Source: CAIVAT01 sp037133475
Lineage (GTDB): Bacteria; Bacteroidota; Bacteroidia; Bacteroidales; FEN-979
Length of the DNA stretch: 64,000 nucleotides
NCBI GenBank assembly: GCA_037133475.1
Contig: JBAXOB010000001.1
Location: forward strand, 248,001-312,000
Reading direction: 5' to 3'
Each line of letters starts with the position of its first letter. The first letter of the stretch is position 1. The position numbers were made by a program, and so were the translations under genes. The notes under the pieces were generated by a model. That model was not told the origin of the DNA, made no database searches, and was given only the letters and a program-made list of their open reading frames with translations. Positions 1 to 9,323 of this stretch are shown piece by piece.

Positions 1-1
1 G

Positions 2-289
2 ACCCTGCTCAAACATTACCTGAATGCCCACAACCAGTATCTACAGACCTTCATCGCCCTGGGGGTAATAGGATTGCTATGCCTGATCCTGACAATCCTG
101 GTGCCGGCCGTGATGGCCTTCAGGCAGGGTTCTTACATCTATTTCTGTTTTCTGCTGGTGGTGGGGGTCAGCCTTTTTGTTGAATCCATGTTTGAAACCC
201 AGGCAGGCGTGGTCTTCTTCGCCTTTTTTAATATGGTCCTGTTTGCTTCAAGGAATGATTCCCGGATGCGGCATGCCACACAGCGTTAG
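2..289 (+). CDS. O-antigen ligase/polymerase family protein, C-terminal fragment
   Basis: The gene is open at the left window edge; frame 2 runs to a TAG at 287-289 and gives the last 95 residues. These hold NAHNQYLQTFIALG followed by two strongly hydrophobic segments. This is the pattern of the periplasmic histidine loop and last membrane helices of the Wzy_C family, inner-membrane proteins that polymerise or transfer lipid-linked glycans. A TTG at 74 is not the real start, because the conserved motif lies upstream of it. The stop is 10 bases from the stop of the convergent membrane protein gene, and the glycosyltransferase-like neighbours fit a surface-polysaccharide locus. Whether it is a ligase or a polymerase cannot be told from this fragment. 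Confidence 0.8.
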   Translation, partial: TLLKHYLNAHNQYLQTFIALGVIGLLCLILTILVPAVMAFRQGSYIYFCFLLVVGVSLFVESMFETQAGVVFFAFFNMVLFASRNDSRMRHATQR

Positions 290-299
290 ACTGTTTCAG

Positions 300-1922
300 C
301 TATTTCCCGGAACTCAGAGGCCCCCTTTGCTTGCCGGGGATAGGTGCCCCTTCGGCCGGACATAATAAATAGAGGATGTAGATTTCATCCCAGCGGATGC
401 TTTTTTTAAACGACTTTATCTCCTTCAGGTTCAACCCTGTTGGTTCGTCAATGTAATAATTCATCACCAGTAAGACCGTATCGCCATGAGCTTTTACCAG
501 ACTGTCGGCCATGGCAAGCATTGTTGCCGGAGTTGGCAATTTCCTGTTGCTGTCATAGATCGCATAAGTACTGGTTGCCCTCCTTGAAAAGAAGTAGGCC
601 TCCTTATGCAGATAACCAAGCACAGGTTCAAGACACACATCCTGGTCCCCGGCAATCAAAAACCTGTCAAGCTTTTGAACCTTTATATACTCAGCCGTCA
701 TTTTTGCCGCTGAAAAGGGCACCAATGCCTGAACCGTTATGGCAAAGATCGCCGCCAGGAACTGAAGAGCCAACACGATCAAAAACAAACGATCCCGGCG
801 TTCCTTCAGCCAGTTGCAGTATCTTTCCAGGATGGCCGACCGAAGGGGAAGCTCGTTCTCCCGGTAAAATGCCGCAAGCCATAAACAGGTGATGAGCAGG
901 ATATAGAGGTGACCATGATGGCGGATATAGCCGAAATAATACATGAGTACGAAGGCGATGATCCCGGCTGACCCGGAAATGAAAAGGACGAAAACTACAG
1001 GCCGTTTGACAAACATAAGAGCTGCAGAAAACAGCAGTCCTGCCGACAGGATAGCCTGTAACCAATCATAACGAATAATGTTTGTATCCCAGAATTGAAT
1101 CTTCAGCTCCGGCAGAGGAACCCAGGCTTTCCACACGATGGCTGCCGTCTGGACAAATCCTTTCCATGTCAGCTGATATAATGAAAAATGTGCAGCCCCT
1201 GCAAAATAGGCTGATGGAGGGGGAATGACCGAATGCAGGGAATAGGCGATACCTGCCAGAACCATGGCGATGCTGATGACCAGGAGTCTCTTTCGTCGCA
1301 ACAATCCGCTCCTGAACTCTTCCGATGCCGCAAATTCAAAAATCAAGGTCCCCAGGATGGCTATGCAGAAGATGAGCCCGAAAACGTTTGTCTGGGCCAG
1401 GAGAAACAGGATCAGCGCCATCATGAAAAAAAGACGCTGCCTGTGACGGTATAATACGAGCAACAATGTGATCAGCAGGATGCCTGCCGAATAATTCCGG
1501 CTGATCATGGCATACTCGAACAGGTAAAAATACCCGGAGATAAGCAATACACGCTGAATCCGGGTAAAGGGGGCATACTTCAGGATAAGGAAAACAGTTA
1601 CCGCCGCCAGCGCACCATGGAACAGCTGCATCGACACAAAACTGTCACTCAATTGTCTGATTCCATAGACAATGAAATACCACATATCCGGATGCCCTTC
1701 TGCAGCCTTCCTTTGCAGCAGGTCACCGAGCGAAGAGCTGGCCGAAGCCATCGACCAGGTGTGCATTTCGTCCCGCCACATGGGATGCAAGAATATTCCG
1801 GTCAGCTCCACCGCGATATACGCAAGCAGAACCCCGAAAATGAAGCGATAGCTGGTTTCTTCCCGTGGCAGCATTCCACAGGGAACATTCTTTACGCGCA
1901 TGTTATCACGATGAATTATCAC
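300..1922 (-). CDS. GT-C type membrane protein (PMT/ArnT-like), hypothetical glycosyltransferase
   Basis: 540 residues with about ten to twelve predicted membrane helices. Near the N-terminus HPMWRDEMHTW places an acidic pair just after the first helix, as in the first periplasmic loop of GT-C enzymes (PMT_2/ArnT type), which transfer sugars from polyprenyl-phosphate donors. After the last helix comes a soluble tail of about 130 residues. The start is a GTG in the GTGA overlap with the stop of the upstream 713-residue gene; an ATG seven codons in is also possible. The overlap means translational coupling with that gene. Substrate and acceptor are unknown. The family call rests on topology and the acidic motif only. 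Confidence 0.65.
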   Translation of the reverse strand: MIIHRDNMRVKNVPCGMLPREETSYRFIFGVLLAYIAVELTGIFLHPMWRDEMHTWSMASASSSLGDLLQRKAAEGHPDMWYFIVYGIRQLSDSFVSMQLFHGALAAVTVFLILKYAPFTRIQRVLLISGYFYLFEYAMISRNYSAGILLITLLLVLYRHRQRLFFMMALILFLLAQTNVFGLIFCIAILGTLIFEFAASEEFRSGLLRRKRLLVISIAMVLAGIAYSLHSVIPPPSAYFAGAAHFSLYQLTWKGFVQTAAIVWKAWVPLPELKIQFWDTNIIRYDWLQAILSAGLLFSAALMFVKRPVVFVLFISGSAGIIAFVLMYYFGYIRHHGHLYILLITCLWLAAFYRENELPLRSAILERYCNWLKERRDRLFLIVLALQFLAAIFAITVQALVPFSAAKMTAEYIKVQKLDRFLIAGDQDVCLEPVLGYLHKEAYFFSRRATSTYAIYDSNRKLPTPATMLAMADSLVKAHGDTVLLVMNYYIDEPTGLNLKEIKSFKKSIRWDEIYILYLLCPAEGAPIPGKQRGPLSSGK

Positions 1923-4060
1923 AAGCCCTCCCGTATTACCTCAATATCATCAACCCAGGCGGGTGCCTGCCCGGTATTGAAGATCATCACTTCTATCTCA
2001 CTTGCCCCAAACCCTGCCGGTATGGTTATGGCCGATTCAATCTTCACCCAGCCCGTGGTATCGCGGGCAACAATATTTTCCTGAACAAAATTCGAGATCC
2101 TGCGGTTGAAATTACTGATGATTTTTATCCCGGCACCACTGTTTTCAGGGTATTTCCAGACACTAACCACAAGCTTTTCGCAATGCTGAAAGTCCTTTAA
2201 ACCGGTATTTATATAGGACTTCGTTGCGCTGGTAAGCATCAGGGAGCCACTCCCCGAATGTTTCCGGGCTGTCGAAAGGCTCCCTGAAAATCCGAACCTG
2301 GACAGGGAATCGGTGCTGTAAAAGTACTTTTTATCGGGCGTTACCCTCTCGGCGTCACACCGGATAACCCTTTCCTGGCGATAGGGCCTCCTGGAAAGGG
2401 CATATAAACTATTTTTTCGCATGGGTTGAATCGAAAAATAGGAAAAGCTCTTCTCCGTACAGTAACATTCCATCGTGTCAAAAGCAATACGGTATTGGTC
2501 ATCTTCAACAAAATACCAGCTCTTTGAATAAAGTGTGGCAGGAAACCGCTGTAATGCTGACTGCGTATACCAGCCGTTAAATTCAAACCCTCCATCAATC
2601 GTAGCGGGAGTGGCCTTTTTTTCTGTCATCAGGTACTTGACTGCTTCCCACCGGGTCCTTCCCCATGAAAAATAATCAAAGGTGCCTGCAAAGCTGGCTG
2701 TGGCCATTATCGTGACGAATGCCAGGGAGAGAATTTTCACCTTCCGTTTAATTATAATCGCCTCCGTGGGAATAACCATTGCAAGAATAAACGGATATAT
2801 CGGCAAGAAATAGCGATCAAAAAGTAAAGTATTGAATACCAAGAATATTGAATACAATATAATGAAGATGACACAGGTTAAATACGTCAAATCCTTCGGC
2901 GTTGCCTCTTTCCTTAACGAAAGCTGAAATACATTTCCAAGGGTGCGGGTTAATTTCAGGAAAAAGGGCACGAGGGATATCAGGATGATCATATTGATAA
3001 GGTTAATGATATCCTTTGGAAGCTTTGAATAATTGTTGACCCCGTTATAGGTGTCCTTTAATATTTTAGGTCCGATCCCCAGGTTATAGACGACATTTTC
3101 AACCGGTATAGCGTAAAACTTATTATGGATAAAAACCAGCAAAACGCCGATGATCGAAAAGGTTATGATCTTTAAGTTCAGGGATGCCGAGCGCCATAAG
3201 CGGGAGAACCCAAATAGGGATAACGGAAATGCTATGGCAAGGAAATAAAACACCACCAGACCTAACCGGTCCCACAAATAATAGGTAGCCCCATTCGCCA
3301 TGTTCTGAAAGATAACCGAGCTCTTGCCGAAATCGGGGGGAAGGTGCTGGTTTTTCCCGAGCCAGAAGATAAACACGGTCAGGGCTGACTGCGTGATGAG
3401 GAAAGGAGTGAAACTGAGAACCGTATTTTTCAGTGAGAATTTCGATTTCAACAAGAGTACGGGGATGAATGCCATCGGGAGGAGCAGGCCAACCTGCCTG
3501 ATAAGTACGGCACACACACAGAAAAAAACGGAAATAACCAGGTTAATCTGTTTATCGGACAGCAGGAAATTCTGGAAAAAAAGAACGGCAAGCATGATCA
3601 TGGAGGTGAAACTCACATCGGTCATATAGGTTGCCGATAAGGAGAAGTAAAAGGGGTTAAATGCCAGGAGCAATAATGACAAAATGATCGAAAACCTGTT
3701 TCCTGAGAGGTTTCTGAACAGGTAGTAGCCCGCAAAGATCCCTGTTATGCCCAGTACCATTATTGAAATCCTCAGGACAAAAAACGAAAATCCGAAGATT
3801 TTACAAAACAGCGCCCCCCACAGGATATGAAATAACAGCGTCATTGCTGGCCAGTTATTAATATAAAAACTGTTTTGTTCCAGTAACTGCTTTACGATTT
3901 TTGCATATGCCCAGTCATCATTGACGGGAAAATTGCCGAAAGGGAGCGTACCCAGCAAGGCCAGGAGCCATCCCAGTGAAATTACCAGCGGAATGAGGAT
4001 ATCTTTTCCCTGAAAATATTTAATTGCTTTAATCATCGGATAATGTATGCCTCTTTTCAC
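1919..4060 (-). CDS. GT-C type membrane protein with C-terminal carbohydrate-binding-like domain
   Basis: 713 residues. The first ~470 are a multi-spanning membrane region. FPVNDDWAY follows the first helix, an acidic pair in the position of the GT-C catalytic Asp, and NNWPAMTLLFH fits the GT39/PMT_2 pattern. The last ~150 residues form a beta-rich domain (GSGSLMLTSATKSYINT ... WVDDIEVIREG) resembling CBM4/CBM6-like or DUF-type jelly rolls that end in a W-[VI]-D-[DN]-[IV] strand. It would face the periplasm. The gene comes first in a two-gene unit with the 540-residue protein (4-base overlap). Probable role: glycosylation of a surface glycan or protein. No donor or acceptor can be deduced. 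Confidence 0.65.
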   Translation of the reverse strand: MKRGIHYPMIKAIKYFQGKDILIPLVISLGWLLALLGTLPFGNFPVNDDWAYAKIVKQLLEQNSFYINNWPAMTLLFHILWGALFCKIFGFSFFVLRISIMVLGITGIFAGYYLFRNLSGNRFSIILSLLLLAFNPFYFSLSATYMTDVSFTSMIMLAVLFFQNFLLSDKQINLVISVFFCVCAVLIRQVGLLLPMAFIPVLLLKSKFSLKNTVLSFTPFLITQSALTVFIFWLGKNQHLPPDFGKSSVIFQNMANGATYYLWDRLGLVVFYFLAIAFPLSLFGFSRLWRSASLNLKIITFSIIGVLLVFIHNKFYAIPVENVVYNLGIGPKILKDTYNGVNNYSKLPKDIINLINMIILISLVPFFLKLTRTLGNVFQLSLRKEATPKDLTYLTCVIFIILYSIFLVFNTLLFDRYFLPIYPFILAMVIPTEAIIIKRKVKILSLAFVTIMATASFAGTFDYFSWGRTRWEAVKYLMTEKKATPATIDGGFEFNGWYTQSALQRFPATLYSKSWYFVEDDQYRIAFDTMECYCTEKSFSYFSIQPMRKNSLYALSRRPYRQERVIRCDAERVTPDKKYFYSTDSLSRFGFSGSLSTARKHSGSGSLMLTSATKSYINTGLKDFQHCEKLVVSVWKYPENSGAGIKIISNFNRRISNFVQENIVARDTTGWVKIESAITIPAGFGASEIEVMIFNTGQAPAWVDDIEVIREGL

Positions 4061-4516
4061 TCCTTTATCAAGGAATTAGCTTCGTTTTAACAGGTATGAT
4101 TTGGTTTTTCAAAGCACGTCCCTGATAAGAATTATTTTACCCGGATACCTTCGGGGTATGAATTATTTATTGAAAAATAAATTTCAGCCGATCAGCACCT
4201 GATCGGACAGAAAATCGAATATAAAGCGGAGTTGCTCAGTTATGCATGGGTTAAGAGCCCTTGCAAACCATCAAAAATTTAAAATAGGGGCCAAAATTAG
4301 TGATTTATTTTTAGTACAGGCTGTTTTCCAATTGTGCTGCCATAAATGGCCCTGATACATAAAAACAAAAAACCGGCAACCCAAGGGTTTGCCGGTAATT
4401 ATTTCCGGGTAATCGATCGTAATTCTCAGGATGCCCTCACGGGAGGTGACACTAAAAAAATGAAATCGCGGGCTCTGCACAACCGCCGCCCGGAACCGGG
4501 CCAAACAGGAGCAATC
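4061..4516. other. Intergenic region without a supported gene
   Basis: 456 bases between the glycosyltransferase-like gene and the lysine-rich protein gene, both on the minus strand. A 77-codon frame at 4271-4504 has no family features and covers the terminator hairpin, so it is not called. Apart from that terminator I see only AT-rich sequence. Confidence 0.6.
4361..4396 (-). terminator. Rho-independent terminator of the lysine-rich protein gene
   Basis: Read on the minus strand, ACCGGCAAA, CCC, a short loop, then GGTTGCCGGT forms a GC-rich stem with one bulged base, followed at once by TTTTTTGTTTTT. It lies about 120 bases after the stop at 4517. Confidence 0.75.
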
Positions 4517-5110
4517 CTATTCTGAAATTTCAGATGGTGGCTCGGAAGGAGTCGATTCGGGTTCCGGGGCTCTTTTAGGCAACGGTTTGCCCATGGGAGC
4601 CAGGGTAATCCCTCTTTTTTTAAATTGCTTTTTCTTTTTTGCTTTTTTTGGAATGGCAGGCTTGTCTTTTACAGGGTCGATCATCGAGACAAAAGGAGTG
4701 CTGGGCTCCAGGTTTTCCAAAAGAAGGGTGGATTTATGCTTACCCCTGATCCCTCCTTTGTCGGAACGTTGTTTGCGAACCTTCTTAACAACCGCCTCAT
4801 CTTTAACTTTTGGTTTAGGCCCGCGTTTTTTAGGCTCCGCAGCAACCGTTGCCTCCGGTTTGAGTTTTGGCTTACGGCCTCTTTTCCCGGGCACCTTTAA
4901 AACCGGCACATCAGAAACCGCCTTTGCTTTTCTGCCCCGTTTACCAGGTACCTTATCAATCGTTAATTCTGTAATGACTGTATTGGATGTTCCTAATTTT
5001 GATAAAATATCTTTAATCCTGATTATTTCTTTTTCCGCTTCAGCCAATTCGAGCTGATAATAACCACGCATATGCTCCAACTCCTCTTTTGTAAAAATGA
5101 TTGGTTTCAT
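4517..5110 (-). CDS. Lysine-rich protein with AT-hook-like repeats
   Basis: 197 residues from the ATG at 5110. Residues 1-45 (EELEHMRGYYQLELAEAEKEI) look like a short coiled coil. Then come three basic repeats, GKRGRKAK, GKRGRKPK and KKRGPKPK, spaced about 20-25 residues, close to the AT-hook core (R-G-R-P/K), and a long Lys/Pro/Ala-rich tail ending acidic. The likely role is DNA binding, histone H1-like or AT-hook-like nucleoid protein; I do not recognise a named family. A start 18 codons upstream is open, but it lies across the promoter at 5134-5165, which fixes the ATG at 5110. Its GC-rich terminator follows. Monocistronic. Confidence 0.75.
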   Translation of the reverse strand: MKPIIFTKEELEHMRGYYQLELAEAEKEIIRIKDILSKLGTSNTVITELTIDKVPGKRGRKAKAVSDVPVLKVPGKRGRKPKLKPEATVAAEPKKRGPKPKVKDEAVVKKVRKQRSDKGGIRGKHKSTLLLENLEPSTPFVSMIDPVKDKPAIPKKAKKKKQFKKRGITLAPMGKPLPKRAPEPESTPSEPPSEISE

Positions 5111-5133
5111 AATTAATTTATTTAATAACGATG

Positions 5134-5165
5134 CAAATATATGACAATCCTTTAAACATAACAAA
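5134..5165 (-). promoter_or_regulatory. Bacteroidota-type promoter (TTTG-N20-TATATTTG)
   Basis: On the minus strand TTTG (5165-5162), 20 bases, then TATATTTG (5141-5134). Both boxes and the spacing match the Bacteroidota primary sigma consensus. The ATG at 5110 lies 24 bases after the -7 box. Confidence 0.8.
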
Positions 5166-5509
5166 TTATCCCCTTGACATGGTGCGTGATTGTCTGATCC
5201 ATTTTATAACAGCACTTAACCGTTGTTTTAAAAACAAAAAAAAGTAAAACTTTGTTGTGTTGTCAACAATATCAATGCTTTATTTAGTCCAGAGATAAAT
5301 AATTCCGGTAAATTTACCCTGTATAATTTTGTTCTGAGTCCTCCTTTTCATTCCCTCCCGGGAAACCTGCCATAAAACGGATCCATTGTTATTAAAATTA
5401 ATATTTTTTTAAAGTGCTGTATATCTGTGTTATAGATGATTTTTCAATTTTTATTTCACCTTTTTAGAAAAAAATGTTAAAAAATGTTAAGATATGAATA
5501 AATTGTTGT

Positions 5510-5517
5510 TACCTTTG
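5510..5517 (+). promoter_or_regulatory. Bacteroidota -7 box TACCTTTG
   Basis: Perfect TAnnTTTG motif 28 bases before the lipoprotein ATG. A weak TGTT lies 21 bases upstream at the -33 position. Confidence 0.75.
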
Positions 5518-5545
5518 CAGTCGAATTTTAAAAATCAATAGCACA

Positions 5546-5854
5546 ATGAAAAAACTTGCAACAATTTTAGTTATCGCAGCTGTAGCTTTCATGACATCAT
5601 GTGGCCCAAGCGCAAAGGAAAAAGAAGCAAAAAGAATTGCTGACTCCGTAAGAGTAGCTGATTCAATGGCAATGGTTCAGGCTCAACAACAGAGAGTTGC
5701 TGACTCAATCGCCAAAGTTCAGGCCGCTCAGAAAAAAGTAGCTGACTCGATTGCTCATCAGGATTCGATTGCAAAACACCTGATTAAACCTGCAAAAGCT
5801 GCAAAAGCTGCAAAACCTGCAAAAGCAGAAGCCAAAAAAACACACAAAAAATAA
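5546..5854 (+). CDS. Small lipoprotein with ADSxA(K/M)VQ repeats
   Basis: 102 residues. An N-terminal hydrophobic stretch ends in a lipobox (FMTSC-GP, Cys19), so the protein is probably a lipoprotein. The mature part is a charged helical repeat: RIADSVRVADSM, RVADSIAKVQ, KVADSIAHQDSIAK, about 12-15 residues per unit. It ends in an Ala/Lys/Pro-rich tail with several KAAK units and KKTHKK. Similar repeats are common in small Bacteroidota lipoproteins; a coiled-coil rod bound to the cell wall or DNA/LPS is possible, but the function is unknown. A consensus promoter upstream and a strong hairpin terminator downstream show a monocistronic, probably well expressed gene. Confidence 0.85.
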   Translation: MKKLATILVIAAVAFMTSCGPSAKEKEAKRIADSVRVADSMAMVQAQQQRVADSIAKVQAAQKKVADSIAHQDSIAKHLIKPAKAAKAAKPAKAEAKKTHKK

Positions 5855-5872
5855 TTTTTGGCAAGCATCTGC

Positions 5873-5916
5873 TTAAAAAAAAGAGGGCGTCCCGAAAGGT
5901 CGCCCTCTTTTTTTTA
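5873..5916 (+). terminator. Rho-independent terminator
   Basis: AAGAGGGCG then CGCCCTCTT form a perfect 9-base stem around an 11-base loop, followed by a run of eight Ts. A run of As on the 5' side makes it potentially bidirectional. It starts 19 bases after the lipoprotein stop. Confidence 0.9.
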
Positions 5917-6083
5917 TTGCCCCCATGCCGGGCGGATTCGTCACCGCATTGCGGCTGCGCCCCGGTCATTCACAAAAATGAACCATCATTAGGTTAACTC
6001 CATCATTTTACGTTGTTTTGCATGGTCGTTATCATGACTCCCCGATGAATGAGAAAGCTATTGTTACAAATTAACCGTGTATC

Positions 6084-8138
6084 ATGAAAAAACCGCCTCC
6101 GAAACAAAATTTAAAACCGAAGAGCGACACCGGTAAATCCGTTTCGTTTCACAGTAACCCTTTGTTTACAGATAAAACAACCCTTCTTTTTGCTTTCGGG
6201 TTTATCATCCTTTTATGTTTTGCCTGTTACGGGAATACCTTAAGGCTTAAATACGCCTATGACGACCTGATGGTGGTCACGGGAAACCAGTTCACAAAAC
6301 AGGGAATTCATGGTATCGGCAATATATTTACCACCGATTATTTCACAGGTTTTTTCGGTAAAGACAAAAACATGGTTGCAGGCGGAAGGTACAGGCCGCT
6401 TTCGCTGTTAACCTTTGCCCTGGAGTACCAGTTTTTCGGGGAGAACCCGCTGGTCAGCCACCTGGTCAATGTATTGCTTTTTTCGGCAATCTGCCTCCTT
6501 CTCTTTGTCCTGCTTCTGAAACTGGCAGCTTCCGGAGGATATTACCCGGATAAAAAGTCCTGGTATTTTTCGGCGCCCTTCCTGATCACGCTTCTGTTTG
6601 CCGCTCACCCTGTGCATACCGAGGTCGTGGCAAACATCAAGAGCAGGGATGAGCTGCTCGCCCTGCTGCTTTGTCTTACAACGCTTTATGTTTCATTGAA
6701 GTTCCTGGAGGAACGAAAAAAACACCTCCTGCTGGTCAGTGGCGCTGGGTTCTTTCTTGCCCTGCTCTCCAAGGAAAATGCTGCCACCTTCCTGGTGATC
6801 CAGGCTGTTACCATCTTCATTTTTACGAGGAATAAAATCAGCGATAACCTTATCTCCCTTCTTCCCCTGCTGGTTTCGACCCTTCTGTTCCTGTTCATCC
6901 GGCAGGCGGTGATCGGCACGACCACCATCCCCCTTGCCGATGACCTGATGAACAATCCATTCGTGGAGATGTCCCTGCCCCAGAAGTATGCCACCATCCT
7001 TTACACCCTTGGCCTCTATCTCAAACTGCTCCTGTTTCCCCATCCCCTCACCTGCGACTACTACCCCTACCACATCCCGATCATTCACCCAAGCGACCTT
7101 AGGGCGCTGTTCCCCCTGGCCGTTTACCTGGCAATGATCATTTATATCTTTCTGAAGATCCGGAAAAAGAGCCTGGTCGCCTATTGTTTTCTCTTTTTCC
7201 TGGTCACCATCTCCATCGCGTCGAACATCCTGTTTCCCATTGGCGCCTTTATGAACGAGCGGTTCCTGTTCATCCCCTCGCTGGCCTTCTGCATTCTGCT
7301 CGGATCAGGAATTCCCGCGCTGGCAAACCGCGTTCCGCTTAACCCGGGAGGCAAAAAAATACTGGTCGCCAGCCTGATGGCCGTAATATTGTCGCTCTAT
7401 GCCTTTAAGACCGTCAGTCGCAATGCCGACTGGTACGACAGTTACACCCTCTTTACCACCGATGTGAAAGTTTCGTCCAACAGCGCGAAAGGCAACGAAG
7501 TCGCCGGGGAGTACATCATGCAGAAGGCATTAACGACCGGCAATAAGGTCGTGAGGGACAGCCTGCTGCGGCAATCGATCGCCTACCAGCGAAAAGCGAT
7601 CACCGTTTACCCAAAGCAGATCATTGCACTCTTCAACCTGGCTGCCGCCTATTACGAATACGACAGGAATTATGACACGATCCTGGCTGTTTATAAAACT
7701 ATCCTGCACTTCCTTCCCGACAATCCCCAGGTTTACGGGAAAATTAATTCCATCCTGTACAAATATGACAACGTTGATCACAAAATCATGCTTTACAAGG
7801 ATTTGCAACAGGTAAACCCCGGGCGATGGGATATAAACATTAACCTGGGACTTCTTTACCTTAACAATAAAAAGGATCCTGCCACCGCCCTGCCCTACCT
7901 GGCCAGGGCGGCAACCCTTAACACAGGCGACTACGACACGCAGAAATTCCTGGGCATTGCCTATGCGCTTTTGCATCAATGGAGTGAGGCGGCCCGGTAC
8001 ATGGAGCGGGCCGAATCCATCAACCCCGGCGAGGCGGCCCTTAACAGGAACCTGGCCATCGTCTATACCAACCTCGGGGAACCCGGGAAGGCCCGCGAAG
8101 CTCTTGCCAGGGTACAGAAGGGAAAAATGGGAAAATGA
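6084..8138 (+). CDS. TMTC-like multi-pass membrane protein with C-terminal TPR repeats
   Basis: 684 residues. The N-terminal ~30 residues are basic and cytoplasmic. About eleven helices follow up to residue ~455, with YDDLMVV after helix 1, GGRYRPLSLLTFALEYQFFG, and AHPVHTEVVANIKSRDELLA. These are hallmarks of the TMTC/DUF1736 group of GT-C proteins, where the acidic pair after helix 1 is catalytic in eukaryotic O-mannosyltransferases. Residues ~470-684 are TPR units (for example AIALFNLAAAYYEYDRNYD, ALPYLARAATLNTGDYDT, ALNRNLAIVYTNLGEPGKA). Bacterial members are widespread and mostly uncharacterised; protein O-glycosylation is an inference. It stands alone, 48 bases before the metallohydrolase on the same strand. 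Confidence 0.8.
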   Translation: MKKPPPKQNLKPKSDTGKSVSFHSNPLFTDKTTLLFAFGFIILLCFACYGNTLRLKYAYDDLMVVTGNQFTKQGIHGIGNIFTTDYFTGFFGKDKNMVAGGRYRPLSLLTFALEYQFFGENPLVSHLVNVLLFSAICLLLFVLLLKLAASGGYYPDKKSWYFSAPFLITLLFAAHPVHTEVVANIKSRDELLALLLCLTTLYVSLKFLEERKKHLLLVSGAGFFLALLSKENAATFLVIQAVTIFIFTRNKISDNLISLLPLLVSTLLFLFIRQAVIGTTTIPLADDLMNNPFVEMSLPQKYATILYTLGLYLKLLLFPHPLTCDYYPYHIPIIHPSDLRALFPLAVYLAMIIYIFLKIRKKSLVAYCFLFFLVTISIASNILFPIGAFMNERFLFIPSLAFCILLGSGIPALANRVPLNPGGKKILVASLMAVILSLYAFKTVSRNADWYDSYTLFTTDVKVSSNSAKGNEVAGEYIMQKALTTGNKVVRDSLLRQSIAYQRKAITVYPKQIIALFNLAAAYYEYDRNYDTILAVYKTILHFLPDNPQVYGKINSILYKYDNVDHKIMLYKDLQQVNPGRWDININLGLLYLNNKKDPATALPYLARAATLNTGDYDTQKFLGIAYALLHQWSEAARYMERAESINPGEAALNRNLAIVYTNLGEPGKAREALARVQKGKMGK

Positions 8139-8186
8139 TCCGTTATAGCGGTTTCCTTATTGGTGAAATTTCCCGTTCTTTGCACC

Positions 8187-9026
8187 ATGCCCCTTTACAT
8201 CGCCTCACTTAATTCCGGAAGCAACGGAAACTGTTACTATATCGGCAACGGGAAGGAAGCCGTGCTCGTTGACGCCGGCATCTCCTGCCGTGAAACGGAA
8301 CGCCGTATGATCCGCCTTGGACTGTCTTTACGGAATGTAAAGGCGATATTCATCACCCACGAACATACCGATCATACACGTGGCGCAGAAGTGCTTTCAC
8401 ACAAGTACGCAATCCCCGTCTATATCACCGAATCGACCTACCGCCACAGCCGTATGAACCTGGACCAGGAGATCGTAAGGTCGTTTTCGGCAGGAGCCCC
8501 GGTTTCCATCGGCGATCTGCTTGTGACACCGTTTCCAAAGATGCACGACGCCTCCGAACCGCACAGCTTTACGGTAAGCGCAGGTGGGATCACGGCGGGC
8601 GTTTTTACCGATATCGGAGAATCCAGCCACCTTGTAGCGCATCATCTCGGACAGTGCCATGCAGCCTTCCTGGAATCAAACTATGATGAGCAGATGCTCG
8701 AAAACGGCCGTTACCCGCCGCACCTGAAAAAACGCATCCGCGGAAAGGAGGGGCACCTTTCGAATGACCAATCGCTGGAACTCTTCCTCACCCACCGTTC
8801 ACAGGCGATGGAATTGCTGATTTTGTCGCATCTTTCGGCTGAAAACAACACTCCGCAACGGGTTCACGAACTGTTCAGCAGGCATGCGAACGGCACAAAA
8901 ATCGTAATCGCTTCAAGGCACGAGGAGTCCGAGCTGTTCTGTATCGACCCTGTCGACCAGGGCCCTTGTGTGGAGAAACCATTGCCGGGTTTCAGCTGGG
9001 AATTACCCCTCTTTACGTCGGATTAA
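8187..9026 (+). CDS. YycJ/WalJ-like metallo-beta-lactamase fold hydrolase
   Basis: 279 residues from the ATG at 8187; a TTG nine codons upstream is less likely. It begins LNSGSNGNCYYIG and has the metal-binding motif THEHTDH (His58, His60, Asp62, His63), then FPKMHDASEPHSFTV, FTDIGESS and LSHLSAENN, the order seen in the YycJ family. YycJ proteins are cytoplasmic MBL-fold enzymes linked to DNA repair nuclease activity and, in Firmicutes, encoded beside the WalRK system. Here no walRK genes are near. The gene follows the TMTC-like gene by 48 bases and could share its transcript. Strong family call; the substrate is not shown by the sequence. Confidence 0.88.
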   Translation: MPLYIASLNSGSNGNCYYIGNGKEAVLVDAGISCRETERRMIRLGLSLRNVKAIFITHEHTDHTRGAEVLSHKYAIPVYITESTYRHSRMNLDQEIVRSFSAGAPVSIGDLLVTPFPKMHDASEPHSFTVSAGGITAGVFTDIGESSHLVAHHLGQCHAAFLESNYDEQMLENGRYPPHLKKRIRGKEGHLSNDQSLELFLTHRSQAMELLILSHLSAENNTPQRVHELFSRHANGTKIVIASRHEESELFCIDPVDQGPCVEKPLPGFSWELPLFTSD

Positions 9027-9323
9027 GATTTAACGGCGGTTCAGCCGCGAAAGCTTTTCCATGCTGTTCCCGGCGGCCTGCCTTCCTGCCTTTTACACGG
9101 TGCTTTCTCCTTAACAGGCATAAAATCAGGGTCTCCGGTCAATCAGCACTTTGTTGAAGGATTTGATCTCATTCCGGACTTCGGCATTTTTTCCTCTTTA
9201 ATGATACGACTTTCTGATAAAAAACAAAATATCGTTGTATGATAGTATAATTCGGGTATCCCGGGGTGTTTATTTATCCCCACTTTGCCTGGAAGGAGCC
9301 ATACAAAGGTGCCCTGAACAATT

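Larger units (their letters stand above)
5111..5545. other. Divergent AT-rich promoter region
   Basis: About 435 bases between two divergent genes. It contains the minus-strand promoter at 5134-5165 and the plus-strand promoter at 5510-5517. The middle is AT-rich with poly-A/T runs; no gene is seen. Confidence 0.6.

Noticed and set aside
4271..4504. 77-codon minus-strand frame after the lysine-rich gene
   Set aside because: It covers the terminator hairpin and shows no domain or ribosome site.
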